Positions 1-8,437 of a stretch of 45,627 bases of DNA are shown here, in pieces. The position numbers and the translations under genes are program-made. The stretch is from positions 1-45,627 of the forward strand of contig NZ_VILB01000034.1 in the NCBI RefSeq assembly GCF_009712035.1, in the 5' to 3' direction. The notes under the pieces are model-generated. The model saw only the letters and a list, made by a program, of their open reading frames with translations, was not told the origin of the DNA and made no database searches. This DNA is from Anabaena sp. UHCC 0187. Its GTDB lineage: Bacteria > Cyanobacteriota > Cyanobacteriia > Cyanobacteriales > Nostocaceae. Position 1 is the stretch's first letter, and each line of letters begins with the position of its first letter.

Positions 1-650
1 GGTTCTAAAGATGTAAATTCTGCCTGTGTAGAATTACTAGCTTTTGCTGCTACTGTAATTAAATCATTATCAACCTTAAAAAACTCAACAAAACTTTGCA
101 GCGAGTCCGACAACTTTTGTAAATTGGCAGGTACAGGTGGTTCTAGTACATCTGACTCATCTTCAGATAGCTCATAATCATCGCATACTCTAGTTTTCGC
201 TTTTAACCAAGCCAAATATAAAACCCGGCAATCACCTTGTAGTAATTCATCTCTCAGTGATGCTAAATTAGACAGCCAACCCTCACCTTCTATCCAATCT
301 TGATATTCTTCATCATTGATATTGATATCAAGAATTAGATAATTTGAAGTATTAGAAACAGAAATACAATCATCTACACAATATTGCTTAATCAAAGTAG
401 CATCTACCAGTTTTTTCGGCAACCGAAATAAAAGCTGTCGAGTTCCCCAGTTAGCCATGTACAACATGACATCAAAACACTTTTCTAACAAATCTTGGGG
501 ATTGCCCCGAAAGTCACCGTAACTATAAGTGAAAGCTGCTTTTGTTGGTGATAATTCCACTCGACTAGAAAGACTTTCAATGTAACTTTGTTCAGTTTTT
601 GTTAATATTCTATCTAAAGCTTGAAATTCATAATACTGGTATTCACTCAT
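1..650 (-). CDS. Conserved hypothetical protein, 3' end outside the window
   Basis: An open frame begins at ATG 650 (protein starts MSEYQYYEFQALDRILTK) and runs without a stop to base 1, giving 216 visible residues, so the C-terminus is missing. A Shine-Dalgarno-like GAGGA lies 5 bases before the ATG and decides the start. The middle contains the phrase YSYGDFRGNPQDLLEKCFD followed by a tryptophan-rich stretch (MANWGTRQL). I recall this arrangement from bacterial proteins encoded beside SWIM zinc-finger or SNF2 helicase genes. No catalytic motif is evident. The SNF2 helicase at 5726-7438 and the coiled-coil protein at 1174-2214 are on the same strand, so all three may once have formed one cluster; this is inference. 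Confidence 0.75.
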   Translation of the reverse strand, partial: MSEYQYYEFQALDRILTKTEQSYIESLSSRVELSPTKAAFTYSYGDFRGNPQDLLEKCFDVMLYMANWGTRQLLFRLPKKLVDATLIKQYCVDDCISVSNTSNYLILDININDEEYQDWIEGEGWLSNLASLRDELLQGDCRVLYLAWLKAKTRVCDDYELSEDESDVLEPPVPANLQKLSDSLQSFVEFFKVDNDLITVAAKASNSTQAEFTSLE

Positions 651-678
651 AATTATCCTCTTTTATTAAGTGGGCATG

Positions 679-713
679 GGGCATTGGGCATTGGGCATTG
701 GGCATTGGGCATT
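679..713. repeat. Heptanucleotide tandem repeat (GGGCATT)5
   Basis: Five exact head-to-tail copies of GGGCATT lie directly upstream of the partial gene. Short heptameric tandem repeats (STRR type) are a known feature of heterocystous cyanobacterial intergenic DNA. Other heptamer tracts occur at about 838-861 (AGGAGTC), 2217-2237, 5702-5727 and 43364-43384. Confidence 0.9.
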
Positions 714-803
714 GGGTATATCTTAATTGTTCATGTCCTATTCTCGATATTAACAAATAATCTATTCATAAATAAATCCAAAAATTAAATCGAATTGCTA
801 TAT

Positions 804-1010
804 AGGGCTTGCTGAAAAAGTCTCTCCGTTAGGGCTAGGAGTCAGGAGTCAGGAGTCAGGAGGAAGAATTAGAAGAAGAGAAGAATAGTCTTGAATCAGA
901 TCCAGTGATAGGTTTTTGGTTGTTTCAACGCTTATTCCTTGCACCTGATTCACCTCTTTAACCTTCCAACTCTTGATATATCTAAGTTTTAGCTTTATTC
1001 AGCAAGCCCT
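804..1010. mobile_element. MITE, 207 bp, TIR AGGGCTTGCTGAA, ATAT target duplication
   Basis: The ends are inverted copies of AGGGCTTGCTGAA followed by A/T-AA. The element is flanked by ATAT at 800-803 and 1011-1014. The same termini bound the element at 8738-8949, which has an AAAT duplication, but the interiors differ. This one contains three AGGAGTC heptamers and no coding sequence. A 4-bp duplication points to an IS5- or IS701-like parent, but the family is not assignable from the ends alone. Together with the heptamer tract and AT-rich DNA it accounts for the gene-free stretch 651-1173. Confidence 0.75.
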
Positions 1011-1173
1011 ATATAGCCATCCTAGAAAAAAGTGAACAAAAATCATTCCATAAAACCCATAGTTAGCCTTCATGAATTATTTTATAAATCAAATCAGAAC
1101 GCTATATGTTAACTTTAATTTTATATTAACTTTGATTTTAGAGAAAATTGTCCCTTGGGATTTGACATATAAA

Positions 1174-2214
1174 TCATTTCTTCCAAACAGTCGAGGAGAT
1201 AATTTTAGCATCTGCATCATCTAAATAAAAATCATAAACAGGTTCACCAGAAACTTCACAACGCAATGGTTCAATAATTTTAGTAAAAGGATTCCAAACT
1301 GCTGTGACAATCCGTTTCGCTTTCTTTCTTTGTAAAGAGAATTGAATATGTACCGTAGGTAAATGGATAATCATGGAACTGTGTAACCAAGCCTCTACAC
1401 TCATTGTATAACGCTCCTTTACATCCAATAATTTTCTCTCTAACTCTTTATTTGTTGCTTCAATTCTTGCTAATTCCTTATCTTTATCGGCATCTATCAA
1501 ACCTTTAGATTCTATCTTTCTAAGAATTTCGGCACTGATTGTGTTGTAATAATCCTTGAGTCGCTCTTCATCCCTAGTTCTTGCTCTAATTAATTTAGCT
1601 TGCCAATTTTCCAAGGTTTGACTAACTAGTATTTCGCTGCGGGTTTCAATTAAATTTAACAAATCAGCAATTGGTAGTGATAATTCTAAATCTTGTTCAT
1701 CTACTGCAATTCTATCATCTTCCCAGAATAAAGCATTACCAATTTCTACTGGTGTTACTCCCGTTAATTCATTGATAATAAAGGAAACTAAACCAATTCT
1801 TTTCTCTTCGGCATTCGCTGTGTAAGCTACATTACATAAAATATAACGGGTGATTTCTGGTTTAGCATCAACAAATTTAATTAAGCCATTTTGGGCCACA
1901 AATCTTTCCGTAAGCAGCTTATCAAAATTCGTATTTTTGAGGTATCCATCATATTTAATACCTAATGCACTAACTTGTCCTGTAGTAGATAATAAATCAG
2001 ATAATTTATTTAATACTTCGGAATGATAAGTAACAAAAACACTTTGAGATACATCAGCTTTTGTTGTAAACGTAACATCTTCTGGTAGGGATAGCAGTGA
2101 CGCTAAATTTTCAGTTAGCAAAACATTCAAAGTGTGTTCACTAGCTGGTTCTGCGATACCATCATGTAACGCAATAATTTTTTCTAACGTGGAAATAATT
2201 GGATCTGATAACAT
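1174..2214 (-). CDS. Conserved hypothetical protein with central coiled coil
   Basis: A 346-residue protein starting MLSDPIISTLEKIIALHDG. Residues about 205-275 (from ENWQAKLIRARTRDEERLK to ELERKLLDVKERY) are charged, heptad-rich and probably coiled-coil. The C-terminus (VWNPFTKIIEPLRCEVSGEP then YDFYLDDADAKII) resembles a zinc-ribbon end in which I see only one of the usual cysteines, so metal binding is probably lost. I recall proteins of this general form encoded beside SNF2-like helicases and SWIM proteins. The likely partner helicase lies at 5726-7438 on the same strand, separated by unrelated DNA. The function is unknown. The start ATG abuts a GGGGATT heptamer tract and has no good ribosome binding site. 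Confidence 0.75.
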   Translation of the reverse strand: MLSDPIISTLEKIIALHDGIAEPASEHTLNVLLTENLASLLSLPEDVTFTTKADVSQSVFVTYHSEVLNKLSDLLSTTGQVSALGIKYDGYLKNTNFDKLLTERFVAQNGLIKFVDAKPEITRYILCNVAYTANAEEKRIGLVSFIINELTGVTPVEIGNALFWEDDRIAVDEQDLELSLPIADLLNLIETRSEILVSQTLENWQAKLIRARTRDEERLKDYYNTISAEILRKIESKGLIDADKDKELARIEATNKELERKLLDVKERYTMSVEAWLHSSMIIHLPTVHIQFSLQRKKAKRIVTAVWNPFTKIIEPLRCEVSGEPVYDFYLDDADAKIISSTVWKK

Positions 2215-2216
2215 CT

Positions 2217-2237
2217 GGGGATTGGGGATTGGGGATT
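2217..2237. repeat. Heptanucleotide tandem repeat (GGGGATT)3
   Basis: Three exact copies of GGGGATT occur immediately before the start codon of the 1174-2214 gene. They occupy the place where a leader or ribosome binding site would normally be. Confidence 0.85.
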
Positions 2238-2279
2238 TGAGAATAACTTAGTATAAAAGTGGTGGTAAAATACTAATTT

Positions 2280-2579
2280 CTAATCTTTAGTTACTGGTTC
2301 TCGAATATATTGTTTTCCATACTCTTCTCCACCTTGTTTTTGAGAACGAATAAAGCGACAGTACCCATTAAGACCTTTTTCAATCTGTGCTTCAATTTGA
2401 TTTACCCAAGCTAATTGTTCTGTTGTGCAGAATCCAATCTTTTCAGCGATGATGAAAGCACTTTTAGTTTCTGCTAAAGATCCACGAGCAATATACATAA
2501 AACGTAAGCGGTCTAGATAGTGATAACGCCCATAGCCTTCAGCTATATTCAGTAATACACTACAGGATGCTCGGCGCAA
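2280..2579 (-). pseudogene. Four-helix-bundle (S23/IVP-like) protein, 5' damaged
   Basis: The 99-residue frame contains LRRASCSVLLNIAEG and then RFMYIARGSLAETKSAFIIAEKIG, characteristic of the S23-like four-helix-bundle family found in 23S rRNA intervening sequences and as stand-alone genes. It opens only with TTG. Just upstream, in another frame, the text reads EALKLEHRLSD; joining this to QLRRAS would restore the usual 'LSDQLRRAS' of the family after removing about 5 bases (TTGAT) near 2585. I therefore read it as a frameshifted relic, although a short TTG-started protein cannot be excluded. Its role in general is unknown (helical, dimer- or pentamer-forming). Confidence 0.6.
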
Positions 2580-2660
2580 TTGATCAAATCTGAAAGACGA
2601 TGTTCTAATTTTAAAGCTTCGTTTTTCCGGTTTTTAATTTCGGGAACATAATCATTATTC

Positions 2661-2878
2661 CTATATTTTTTGATTTTTCCCACAGAGAAAATAAGTTGTT
2701 ATCTTCCCAACACCTTTGACAGTAATTTCCCCTCGTTCCTCAAATACAAACTCATCCTGTAAAAGTTCATAACTTGTCTTTGTCACCTGGATTTTACCTG
2801 GTATACCATGTGATTCCATTCTACTAGCAATATTCACACTATCACCCCAAATATCATAGACAAACTTTTTCGTACCTA
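2661..2878 (-). pseudogene. C-terminal fragment of a class III adenylate/guanylate cyclase
   Basis: After removal of the IS630-type end, the frame reads [20 protein letters not shown], then [19 protein letters not shown]. This is the C-terminal half of a class III nucleotide cyclase domain, with the conserved N-IASR segment that positions the catalytic Asn and Arg. The N-terminal half with the metal-binding aspartates is absent, because the sequence is cut exactly at the TA junction of the element at 2879-3170. The DNA beyond the element is the EamA gene, so the rest was deleted rather than just separated. Non-functional. Confidence 0.8.
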
Positions 2879-3170
2879 CAGCACTTCCCTCTGTTATGAG
2901 GTACAGTAACAGCAATTAGTAAACCAGTTTTTTAAATTGCGGCTTCCCTCGCTGCTTAGGTTGTAAATTCCCATCAGTTTCTTGTTGCAAAACCCAGTTT
3001 TTGGACTAGACTTTTACTAACAGAAAATATGGTTGCTACTTTCCGAATTGATATTTTCTGCTGAATATGTGCTGCAACTATTTTTTCTCGAAGATCGATT
3101 GAATATGCTTTCATAAGAAAATTATCTTTTTATTATTACTAACTGTACCTCATAACAGAGGAAAGTGCTG
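2879..3170 (-). mobile_element. IS630-type remnant with both ends and a transposase N-terminus
   Basis: The inverted ends read CAGCACTTCCCTCTGTTATG on the left and the same with one difference on the right, each bordered by TA (2877-2878 and 3171-3172). This is the TA duplication typical of IS630/Tc1-mariner elements. On the minus strand, ATG 3114 starts MKAYSIDLREKIVAAHIQQ followed by ISIRKVATIFSVSKSLVQKL, the helix-turn-helix start of an IS630 transposase. It then frameshifts into LQQETDGNLQPKQRGKPQFK and stops. The DDE domain is deleted, so this 292-bp piece is a MITE-like relic needing a transposase in trans. Confidence 0.8.
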
Positions 3171-3176
3171 TATAAT

Positions 3177-4220
3177 TTACATTCCCTTAAAGCCAACTTC
3201 CATGTCTTTTTCAATTATAATTTCTTCCGAAGTTATACTTTTTGGCAGTTGATTATAAATACCTATTTGATTGAGGATAATACCAAAAATAATGACACTA
3301 CCTCCTATATACTGTGCTGTTGTGGGGACTGCTCCCAAAATCCAATAAGCAGATAAAATACCTGCAATTGGACTAAAAGAACTAGCTAAAGAAACATCAG
3401 AAGCAGTAGTCTTTTTCAGACCTTGAAACCATAATAGCTGACCACCGACAATAATAACTGCCCCATAAAATAACATCCATTGCCAAATAAAGGGGGATAA
3501 AACATCCATAAAGTGACTTATACCATATAATTTCATCACCACTATAAAGAAAATTAATGTACCTGCAAATGTACGAAAAATTGTAAATATTCCTAATGGA
3601 ATTTGACGCAATTTAACTTTACTAATAATTGTAGAAATTGCCAAAGAAATTGCTCCTGCTGCTACCATAATTTCACCTTGTCCAATCATTAAGTTGGCAC
3701 TCATATTAATTGTATTCGGTTGTGGAGGTTGAAGAATAATTGTCAAGATGACACCAATAAAAGAGATAACAGAGCCAGCCATAACCCAACTATTAACTTT
3801 TTCTTTGAGGAATATAATTGATAAAGCCAAAGCTAAAGGTGGTTCTATTCTTCCCACCAAGACAACATTATTAACAGTAGTTTTTTCCAATGCCATGAAA
3901 ATTAGAGAAGGTGCTAATGCGCCTGAAAGAATTGCTACTCCTAGTAAACCTAGCCAGTCAGTAGCAGATAATTTATTGATAGTCCTAAAATTCCACTGCC
4001 GACCATAAATAACTATTAAAGTTAGTAAAGCACAAAGATTACCAACAAACAAAACGTTACAAAAAGAAATGGGATTTCTACCATCAATTAAATTCTGTGC
4101 GCCAATTTCTGTAAGTTTGCGTGTAATGGAGTTAGCAGCAGCAAAAATTAGGATAGCCAGAAGTAAATAGGTTCGTCCAGGATTGAATAACCTAGTGATA
4201 TTGTTCACAAATTTTGACAT
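3177..4220 (-). CDS. EamA/DMT-family transporter
   Basis: A 347-residue, very hydrophobic protein with about ten predicted membrane segments in two repeated halves, the EamA (drug/metabolite transporter) architecture. The first segment is LLLAILIFAAANSITRKL. The signature region of half one contains LIFMALEKTTVNNVVLVG, then PPLALALSIIFLKEKV, the typical 'xAL..T.....A......P....L......E' pattern. The second half repeats it with GLKKTTASDVSLASSFSPIA. It probably exports a small metabolite across the plasma membrane; the substrate is unknown. The last codons lie within a few bases of the IS630-type remnant, so the native C-terminus could have been altered. The short C-terminal extension after the last membrane segment is hydrophilic. 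Confidence 0.85.
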   Translation of the reverse strand: MSKFVNNITRLFNPGRTYLLLAILIFAAANSITRKLTEIGAQNLIDGRNPISFCNVLFVGNLCALLTLIVIYGRQWNFRTINKLSATDWLGLLGVAILSGALAPSLIFMALEKTTVNNVVLVGRIEPPLALALSIIFLKEKVNSWVMAGSVISFIGVILTIILQPPQPNTINMSANLMIGQGEIMVAAGAISLAISTIISKVKLRQIPLGIFTIFRTFAGTLIFFIVVMKLYGISHFMDVLSPFIWQWMLFYGAVIIVGGQLLWFQGLKKTTASDVSLASSFSPIAGILSAYWILGAVPTTAQYIGGSVIIFGIILNQIGIYNQLPKSITSEEIIIEKDMEVGFKGM

Positions 4221-4351
4221 TCTGGTTTTGGGTATAACAAAGGTAACATATCAGATAAAAGAATTTGCGAATCAGGAAACTCTAAAGGTGAAACCATTCG
4301 TAACCTTAACAATATTCGTTTTATAGATGTTATTCATAAGCACAATTTTTC

Positions 4352-5617
4352 TCAAGCAGATAAATAATGTTGCAGAACACTAACAGCAGCAGGTACACCA
4401 TTTTCTGTCCTAACTTTCTCCCCTAATAATGCTGCTTGGGTTTGCATTTTTTCACTTTGTACTTCTACAAACGCACCTGTCAAACTTTCCACAGTTAGTT
4501 TTTGGTGAGGTAGAGGTTTTGTTCCCACTCTCAATTTCATCACAATATCAGCCCAAGAAGGTTGATCTCCAGCAAAAGGAATGGGAATATGGGGAATACC
4601 AGCACGAATCACAGCCGCAGTTGTTCCTGCACCGCAATGATGCACCGCAGCAGCTACGCGAGATAATAACCAAGCATGGGGAATGGAATTAATTTTAAAG
4701 ATTGTATCTGGTAAATTACTATTACTAATCCCACTCCATCCTGTAACTAAAATCCCTCTTTCTCCTGTTCTTTGTAGTGCCTCTAAAACAATCTCTAGAG
4801 TTTTCGCTGCTGTTTCTCCTCCCATACTACCAAAACCAACATAAATAGGCGGTTTCCCCTTGGCTAAAAAATCAACTAAATCAGCAGGAGGAACAAAATT
4901 TGTCGGTGCATCTAAAAACCAATAACCTGTAGAATGAATTTCTGAAGGTAGATTTTTTGGTGTGGGAACAATAGCAGAACTAAAACCTCTTAACCAGGGA
5001 GTTTTCTGTTTTCTCATCCTTTGGAAATAAGACTTCCAAAAGGGTACAGGTTTAAAATTTAATACTTTTACTCGCCAATTATTGATAGGTTGACGGTAAA
5101 TCTGCCAAAATAAAAACCAGATCAAATGATAACTGAAACGATTATACCAGCCACCCAAACGCTCTAAAACTGGCATTATTTTCAGCATCGGATATAAATT
5201 GGTGGGATAAGAGGGAAAAAGTTCTCCCCAAAAAAATGGCACGCCTAATTTTTGGGAAATATCTAAACCCCAATAAGCAATAGGTGAACCAATAATAGCA
5301 TCCGCATCTTGACAAGCTACCCAGGCATCTCGTAAATTTGCATCCATGCAGGGATTAAATAATTCAGAGACGGTTTTGTATATTTTAAATAAGTTCTTCC
5401 CTGTATTTAATGCTGCTTGACCTGCTTCACTTTCTAACATTTCTTGTGGGTTCATACTCAATAGGGCAAACTCAAAGCCTAATTCTTTTACCCACGCTTC
5501 AAAATTGGCATGAGTGGCAATTTTGACTGTATATCCTACTTTTTTTAGTCCCAAACCCAAAGCTAGAAAAGGTTGGACATCACCACGAGAACCAAAGGCT
5601 AAAATTGTAATTCGCAT
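4352..5617 (-). CDS. GT1-type glycosyltransferase (MGT/UGT-like)
   Basis: I place the start at ATG 5617 (MRITILAFGSRGDVQPFLAL); the open frame continues upstream only to a TTG at 5635. The N-terminus is the classic acceptor-domain opening of GT1 family sterol/macrolide/zeaxanthin glucosyltransferases. The C-terminal donor domain has the signature VHHCGAGTTAAVIRAGIPHI followed by PFAGDQPSWADIV, where the HCGAGT and D-Q residues contact the UDP-sugar. The length (421 aa) is normal for the family. It would transfer a sugar from a nucleotide donor to a lipophilic acceptor such as a sterol, hopanoid, carotenoid or natural product; the acceptor cannot be read from sequence. It lies on the same strand as the EamA gene, about 130 bp away. 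Confidence 0.88.
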   Translation of the reverse strand: MRITILAFGSRGDVQPFLALGLGLKKVGYTVKIATHANFEAWVKELGFEFALLSMNPQEMLESEAGQAALNTGKNLFKIYKTVSELFNPCMDANLRDAWVACQDADAIIGSPIAYWGLDISQKLGVPFFWGELFPSYPTNLYPMLKIMPVLERLGGWYNRFSYHLIWFLFWQIYRQPINNWRVKVLNFKPVPFWKSYFQRMRKQKTPWLRGFSSAIVPTPKNLPSEIHSTGYWFLDAPTNFVPPADLVDFLAKGKPPIYVGFGSMGGETAAKTLEIVLEALQRTGERGILVTGWSGISNSNLPDTIFKINSIPHAWLLSRVAAAVHHCGAGTTAAVIRAGIPHIPIPFAGDQPSWADIVMKLRVGTKPLPHQKLTVESLTGAFVEVQSEKMQTQAALLGEKVRTENGVPAAVSVLQHYLSA

Positions 5618-5701
5618 TGTTGCTAAATCTGGCAATCGTAAAAAATTTTACATAACGCCATTGATTATATCTTTTTTGGTGAACTCAAGGCACAATAGTT
5701 A

Positions 5702-5727
5702 CCCCAAGTCCCCAGTCCCCAATCCCT
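5702..5727. repeat. Degenerate heptamer tract (CCCCAAG/TCCCCAG/TCCCCAA)
   Basis: Three to four heptamer-phased units (CCCCAAG, TCCCCAG, TCCCCAA, TCCCTA) lie at the 3' end of the SNF2 gene, just overlapping its stop codon. This is the same class of short tandem repeat as at 679 and 2217. Confidence 0.7.
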
Positions 5728-7438
5728 AAGCCTCAAAATCTTCACCGAAAATCTGTTCATCTAGTTCCTGAACTTGCTGATACTGGTCTTTAGCTTTCAA
5801 CAAATTATCTGCCAATTGGTCAAAAGCTGTATCTAATTCAGGTTTTTTCTGATTTTTCAACCAAATCTCCATAACAATTTCACTAAAATCAAATTCATCA
5901 TCTACATTCCCTAGAATTGTCTCAATCTCACCTACCACCAATTCAAACATATTGATTTTGTCATGTAATATTCGCAGAATATATTCTTCAATGCTGCCTT
6001 TTAAACAAAAGTTAAAAATAAATACATCCTGGGTTTGGCCAATGCGGTGAATACGACCAATGCGCTGTTCTATTTTCATAGGATTCCAAGGCAGATCATA
6101 ATTTACGATCGCATTCGCAAACTGAATATTCCGCCCTTCTCCACCTGTTTCCGACGCTAACAGTACAGAAACAGTATCCCGAAAAGCTGCGATCGCTTCA
6201 TCTTTGGCTTTTAAGGACATCCCTCCTTGAAATTCTGCAAAGGGAATATTGGCTGCTGACAGAGTTTTAGCTAAATATTCACTGGTGGCTTTGTGAGTAG
6301 TGAAAACCAATGTTTTCTGACTAGATTTGGACAGCATTTCTACCAATACTCGCGCTTTCTCCACCTGCTTCATCTGTGCTGCACGTTTAGCTAAAGACTT
6401 CAATTCTTCATCATCAGGTATGCGTTTAGTCAATTGTTTGAGAGAGTCAGCCAAAGCACCAGGGGAAGAACCAGCCCGCATTAACAAATTAGTTCGAGAA
6501 AGTCTGTCTAACTTATCTTCAGAAGAACGCAGATAATCACTCAAATCTTGGTAAAGTTTCTGTTCACCCGCCGCAGGTGCCACCGTAATTGTAGTAGCAA
6601 ATCGTTTTGGTAACTTCACATCTACCAAAGCGCGGGTATTGCGTACCATCACTTCCCGCATCAAGGAACGCAGTTTTTCTGGATTTTTGGGAATACGTCC
6701 ATTTCTGGAATCAACGTATTCTTTTTTAAACGCAGCTTCTGTTTGCAATAAACCTGGTTTCAGTAGAGTCAGGAGATTGAATAGTTCAATCAGCGAATTC
6801 TGGACTGGGGTTGCAGTCAGCATGAGGATAAACCGCTTGTTAAGGGCGTTTACCAACTTCCAGTTAAGAGTCGTGCGATTTTTGAGGTGGTGTGCTTCAT
6901 CAACAACTACCAAGTCCCAGGTGCGACCGGTGACATGAGAAAAATGCTTGGCAGATTTAGCCGTGTTGAGTGAAGCAATAATGCGGGGATTTTGCGTCCA
7001 AAAATCTTCTAGGGGTTGTTGGGGGTCACGGTTATCTGTGGTAATAGTGGCAATGTTAAATTTTTCACTTAATTCTAATTGCCACTGAGAAACCAGGGAT
7101 GCGGGAGTGAGTACGAGTAGGGACTGTACCATGCCTCTAGCTAAATACTCAGCACAGATAATTCCGGCTTCAACGGTTTTGCCCAAACCCACTTCATCTG
7201 CTAATAATGCCCGTCCACCCAGTTGTCTCAGAACCTTGCGGGCTGTTTCAATTTGATACCAATATTTGTCAATAGCAGTGAGGGTGGGAAGGCACACTAA
7301 CTGGTCATAGTCTGCCATGACCGATAGTTTAAATAGGTCTAGACGTGCTTCGTAAAAGTCCAGGCGATCGTATTTACCTGCTTTGAGTGCTTCTAAGGCT
7401 GTGGAGGAGTTAAATTTAAATGTATAATTTTGATTCAT
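5726..7438 (-). CDS. SNF2-family DEAD/DEAH helicase-like ATPase
   Basis: A 570-residue SF2 protein with every SNF2 motif readable: Walker A DEVGLGKT (81-88), DEAH (180-183), LTATP (motif III), LLASETGGEGRN (motif V) and QRIGRIHRIGQ (motif VI). It lacks the N-terminal Tudor-like domains of RapA/HepA and is close to a bare two-lobe motor, expected to translocate on double-stranded DNA and remodel protein-DNA complexes. Same-strand genes at 1-650 and 1174-2214 belong to families I recall near such helicases. No nuclease or methylase is adjacent, so a defence role (for example DISARM-like) is not supported. The start ATG 7438 is followed by MNQNYTFKFNSS. Confidence 0.9.
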   Translation of the reverse strand: MNQNYTFKFNSSTALEALKAGKYDRLDFYEARLDLFKLSVMADYDQLVCLPTLTAIDKYWYQIETARKVLRQLGGRALLADEVGLGKTVEAGIICAEYLARGMVQSLLVLTPASLVSQWQLELSEKFNIATITTDNRDPQQPLEDFWTQNPRIIASLNTAKSAKHFSHVTGRTWDLVVVDEAHHLKNRTTLNWKLVNALNKRFILMLTATPVQNSLIELFNLLTLLKPGLLQTEAAFKKEYVDSRNGRIPKNPEKLRSLMREVMVRNTRALVDVKLPKRFATTITVAPAAGEQKLYQDLSDYLRSSEDKLDRLSRTNLLMRAGSSPGALADSLKQLTKRIPDDEELKSLAKRAAQMKQVEKARVLVEMLSKSSQKTLVFTTHKATSEYLAKTLSAANIPFAEFQGGMSLKAKDEAIAAFRDTVSVLLASETGGEGRNIQFANAIVNYDLPWNPMKIEQRIGRIHRIGQTQDVFIFNFCLKGSIEEYILRILHDKINMFELVVGEIETILGNVDDEFDFSEIVMEIWLKNQKKPELDTAFDQLADNLLKAKDQYQQVQELDEQIFGEDFEA

Positions 7439-7439
7439 G

Positions 7440-7700
7440 ATGCACCCAGTGTGAATACTTTTGATCGGAAGAGACAGGGCGGAAGGGAGCTTTTTAGTAG
7501 GGGGAACAAACCCTTTCCCCCAACGCGCTTTTCGGTGCGGAACATGGGTACAAGCCCCGTTCTTCTAAGACACTTATACGGTGCGGAGTCCAAACCTGTC
7601 CCGGTCTTCCCCCTGCCCCTTTTCCTTTTAGCTTAAACAGTAGAAGCCTCTCACCTACCCGATGGGGAGGTGATGAGATGAATATGCGTGAGTGACGAAT
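7440..7700 (-). other. G/C-rich structured intergenic segment, possible omega-RNA-like relic
   Basis: This gene-free stretch is richer in G+C than its surroundings. Read on the minus strand it contains a hairpin CACCTCCCCATCGGGTAGGTG followed by AGAGGCTTCTA. This resembles the TCACCT...AGAGAGG stem just before the iscB gene at 22058-23332. Two copies of a GCACCG motif follow. It could be the 3' part of an IscB/TnpB guide RNA or another IS200/IS605-type remnant. No nuclease reading frame is attached, and the open frames over it look fortuitous. The rest up to 7818 is AT-rich and shows nothing else. Confidence 0.25.
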
Positions 7701-7818
7701 TGACCAACTGTTATAATCGATTTTCAATCAATCACCATAAAAACAACGCAAGAGCCAATATTTTTAAATCTAGAAGTATCCTGGAATTATAACTCATTCT
7801 ATCTTATCGCGAGGTCTT

Positions 7819-8421
7819 ATGACTCTAACTAAAACCCGACTCACCTTTGATCAATTCCTCAACTACGACTTCCCCGAAGAAGGTCGCTATGAACTTGTAA
7901 ATGGAGAAATCATGCGGATACAAGCAACCAGAAAACATGATAATTTAGCAGATTTTCTCACTAGAAAATTAGACCAGGAAGTTGAACGTCTGAATCTCAA
8001 TTACAGAGTCTCTGGAAGAATTTCCATTAGAACTGTAACAACCAGCGGTAAAGAACAAGGTCGTGTTCCTGATGTTAGCGTAGTAGATAAAAACCTCTGG
8101 GATGCTAACTTATCCGCTTATACTGCCTTTATTGAACCATTACAATTAGCGGTAGAAATAGTTTCCACAAATTGGGAAGATGACTATATAGATAAACTAG
8201 AAGAATATCAACGTTTAGGGATTTCTGAATATTGGATAGTTGATTATTTAGCTATTGGTAGTCGTAATTATTTAGGTAATCCTAAAGAACCAACAATTTT
8301 TGTATATATTCTCAATGAACAAGGTATTTATCAACCAAACGCTTATCGAGATACAGATATAATTATATCTCCAACTTTTCCAGAATTAAATATTACAGTT
8401 GATCAAGTTTTTGCAGCATAG
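7819..8421 (+). CDS. Uma2-family (DUF820) PD-(D/E)XK protein
   Basis: A 200-residue protein with the Uma2 hallmarks: an early RLTFDQFLNYDF then GRYELVNGEIMRI, a central Pro-Asp (GRVPDVSVVD) supplying the catalytic Asp, AVEIVSTNWEDDYIDKLEEY (E and K of the PD-(D/E)XK core), and GISEYWIVDYLA. Such proteins are numerous in cyanobacteria; a nuclease fold is clear but the biological role is unknown. The start ATG is preceded by GAGGT. The gene stands immediately before an Rpn-family pseudogene on the same strand. Confidence 0.92.
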   Translation: MTLTKTRLTFDQFLNYDFPEEGRYELVNGEIMRIQATRKHDNLADFLTRKLDQEVERLNLNYRVSGRISIRTVTTSGKEQGRVPDVSVVDKNLWDANLSAYTAFIEPLQLAVEIVSTNWEDDYIDKLEEYQRLGISEYWIVDYLAIGSRNYLGNPKEPTIFVYILNEQGIYQPNAYRDTDIIISPTFPELNITVDQVFAA

Positions 8422-8437
8422 ATACAATTTCACGACT

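Noticed and set aside
5726-7438. DISARM-like defence assignment for the SNF2 helicase
   Set aside because: No methyltransferase, DUF1998 or PLD gene is nearby; the helicase alone is not evidence for the system.
7430-7727. Open frames on both strands between the SNF2 and Uma2 genes
   Set aside because: They follow G/C-rich structured DNA, overlap each other in antisense and have no recognisable protein motif.
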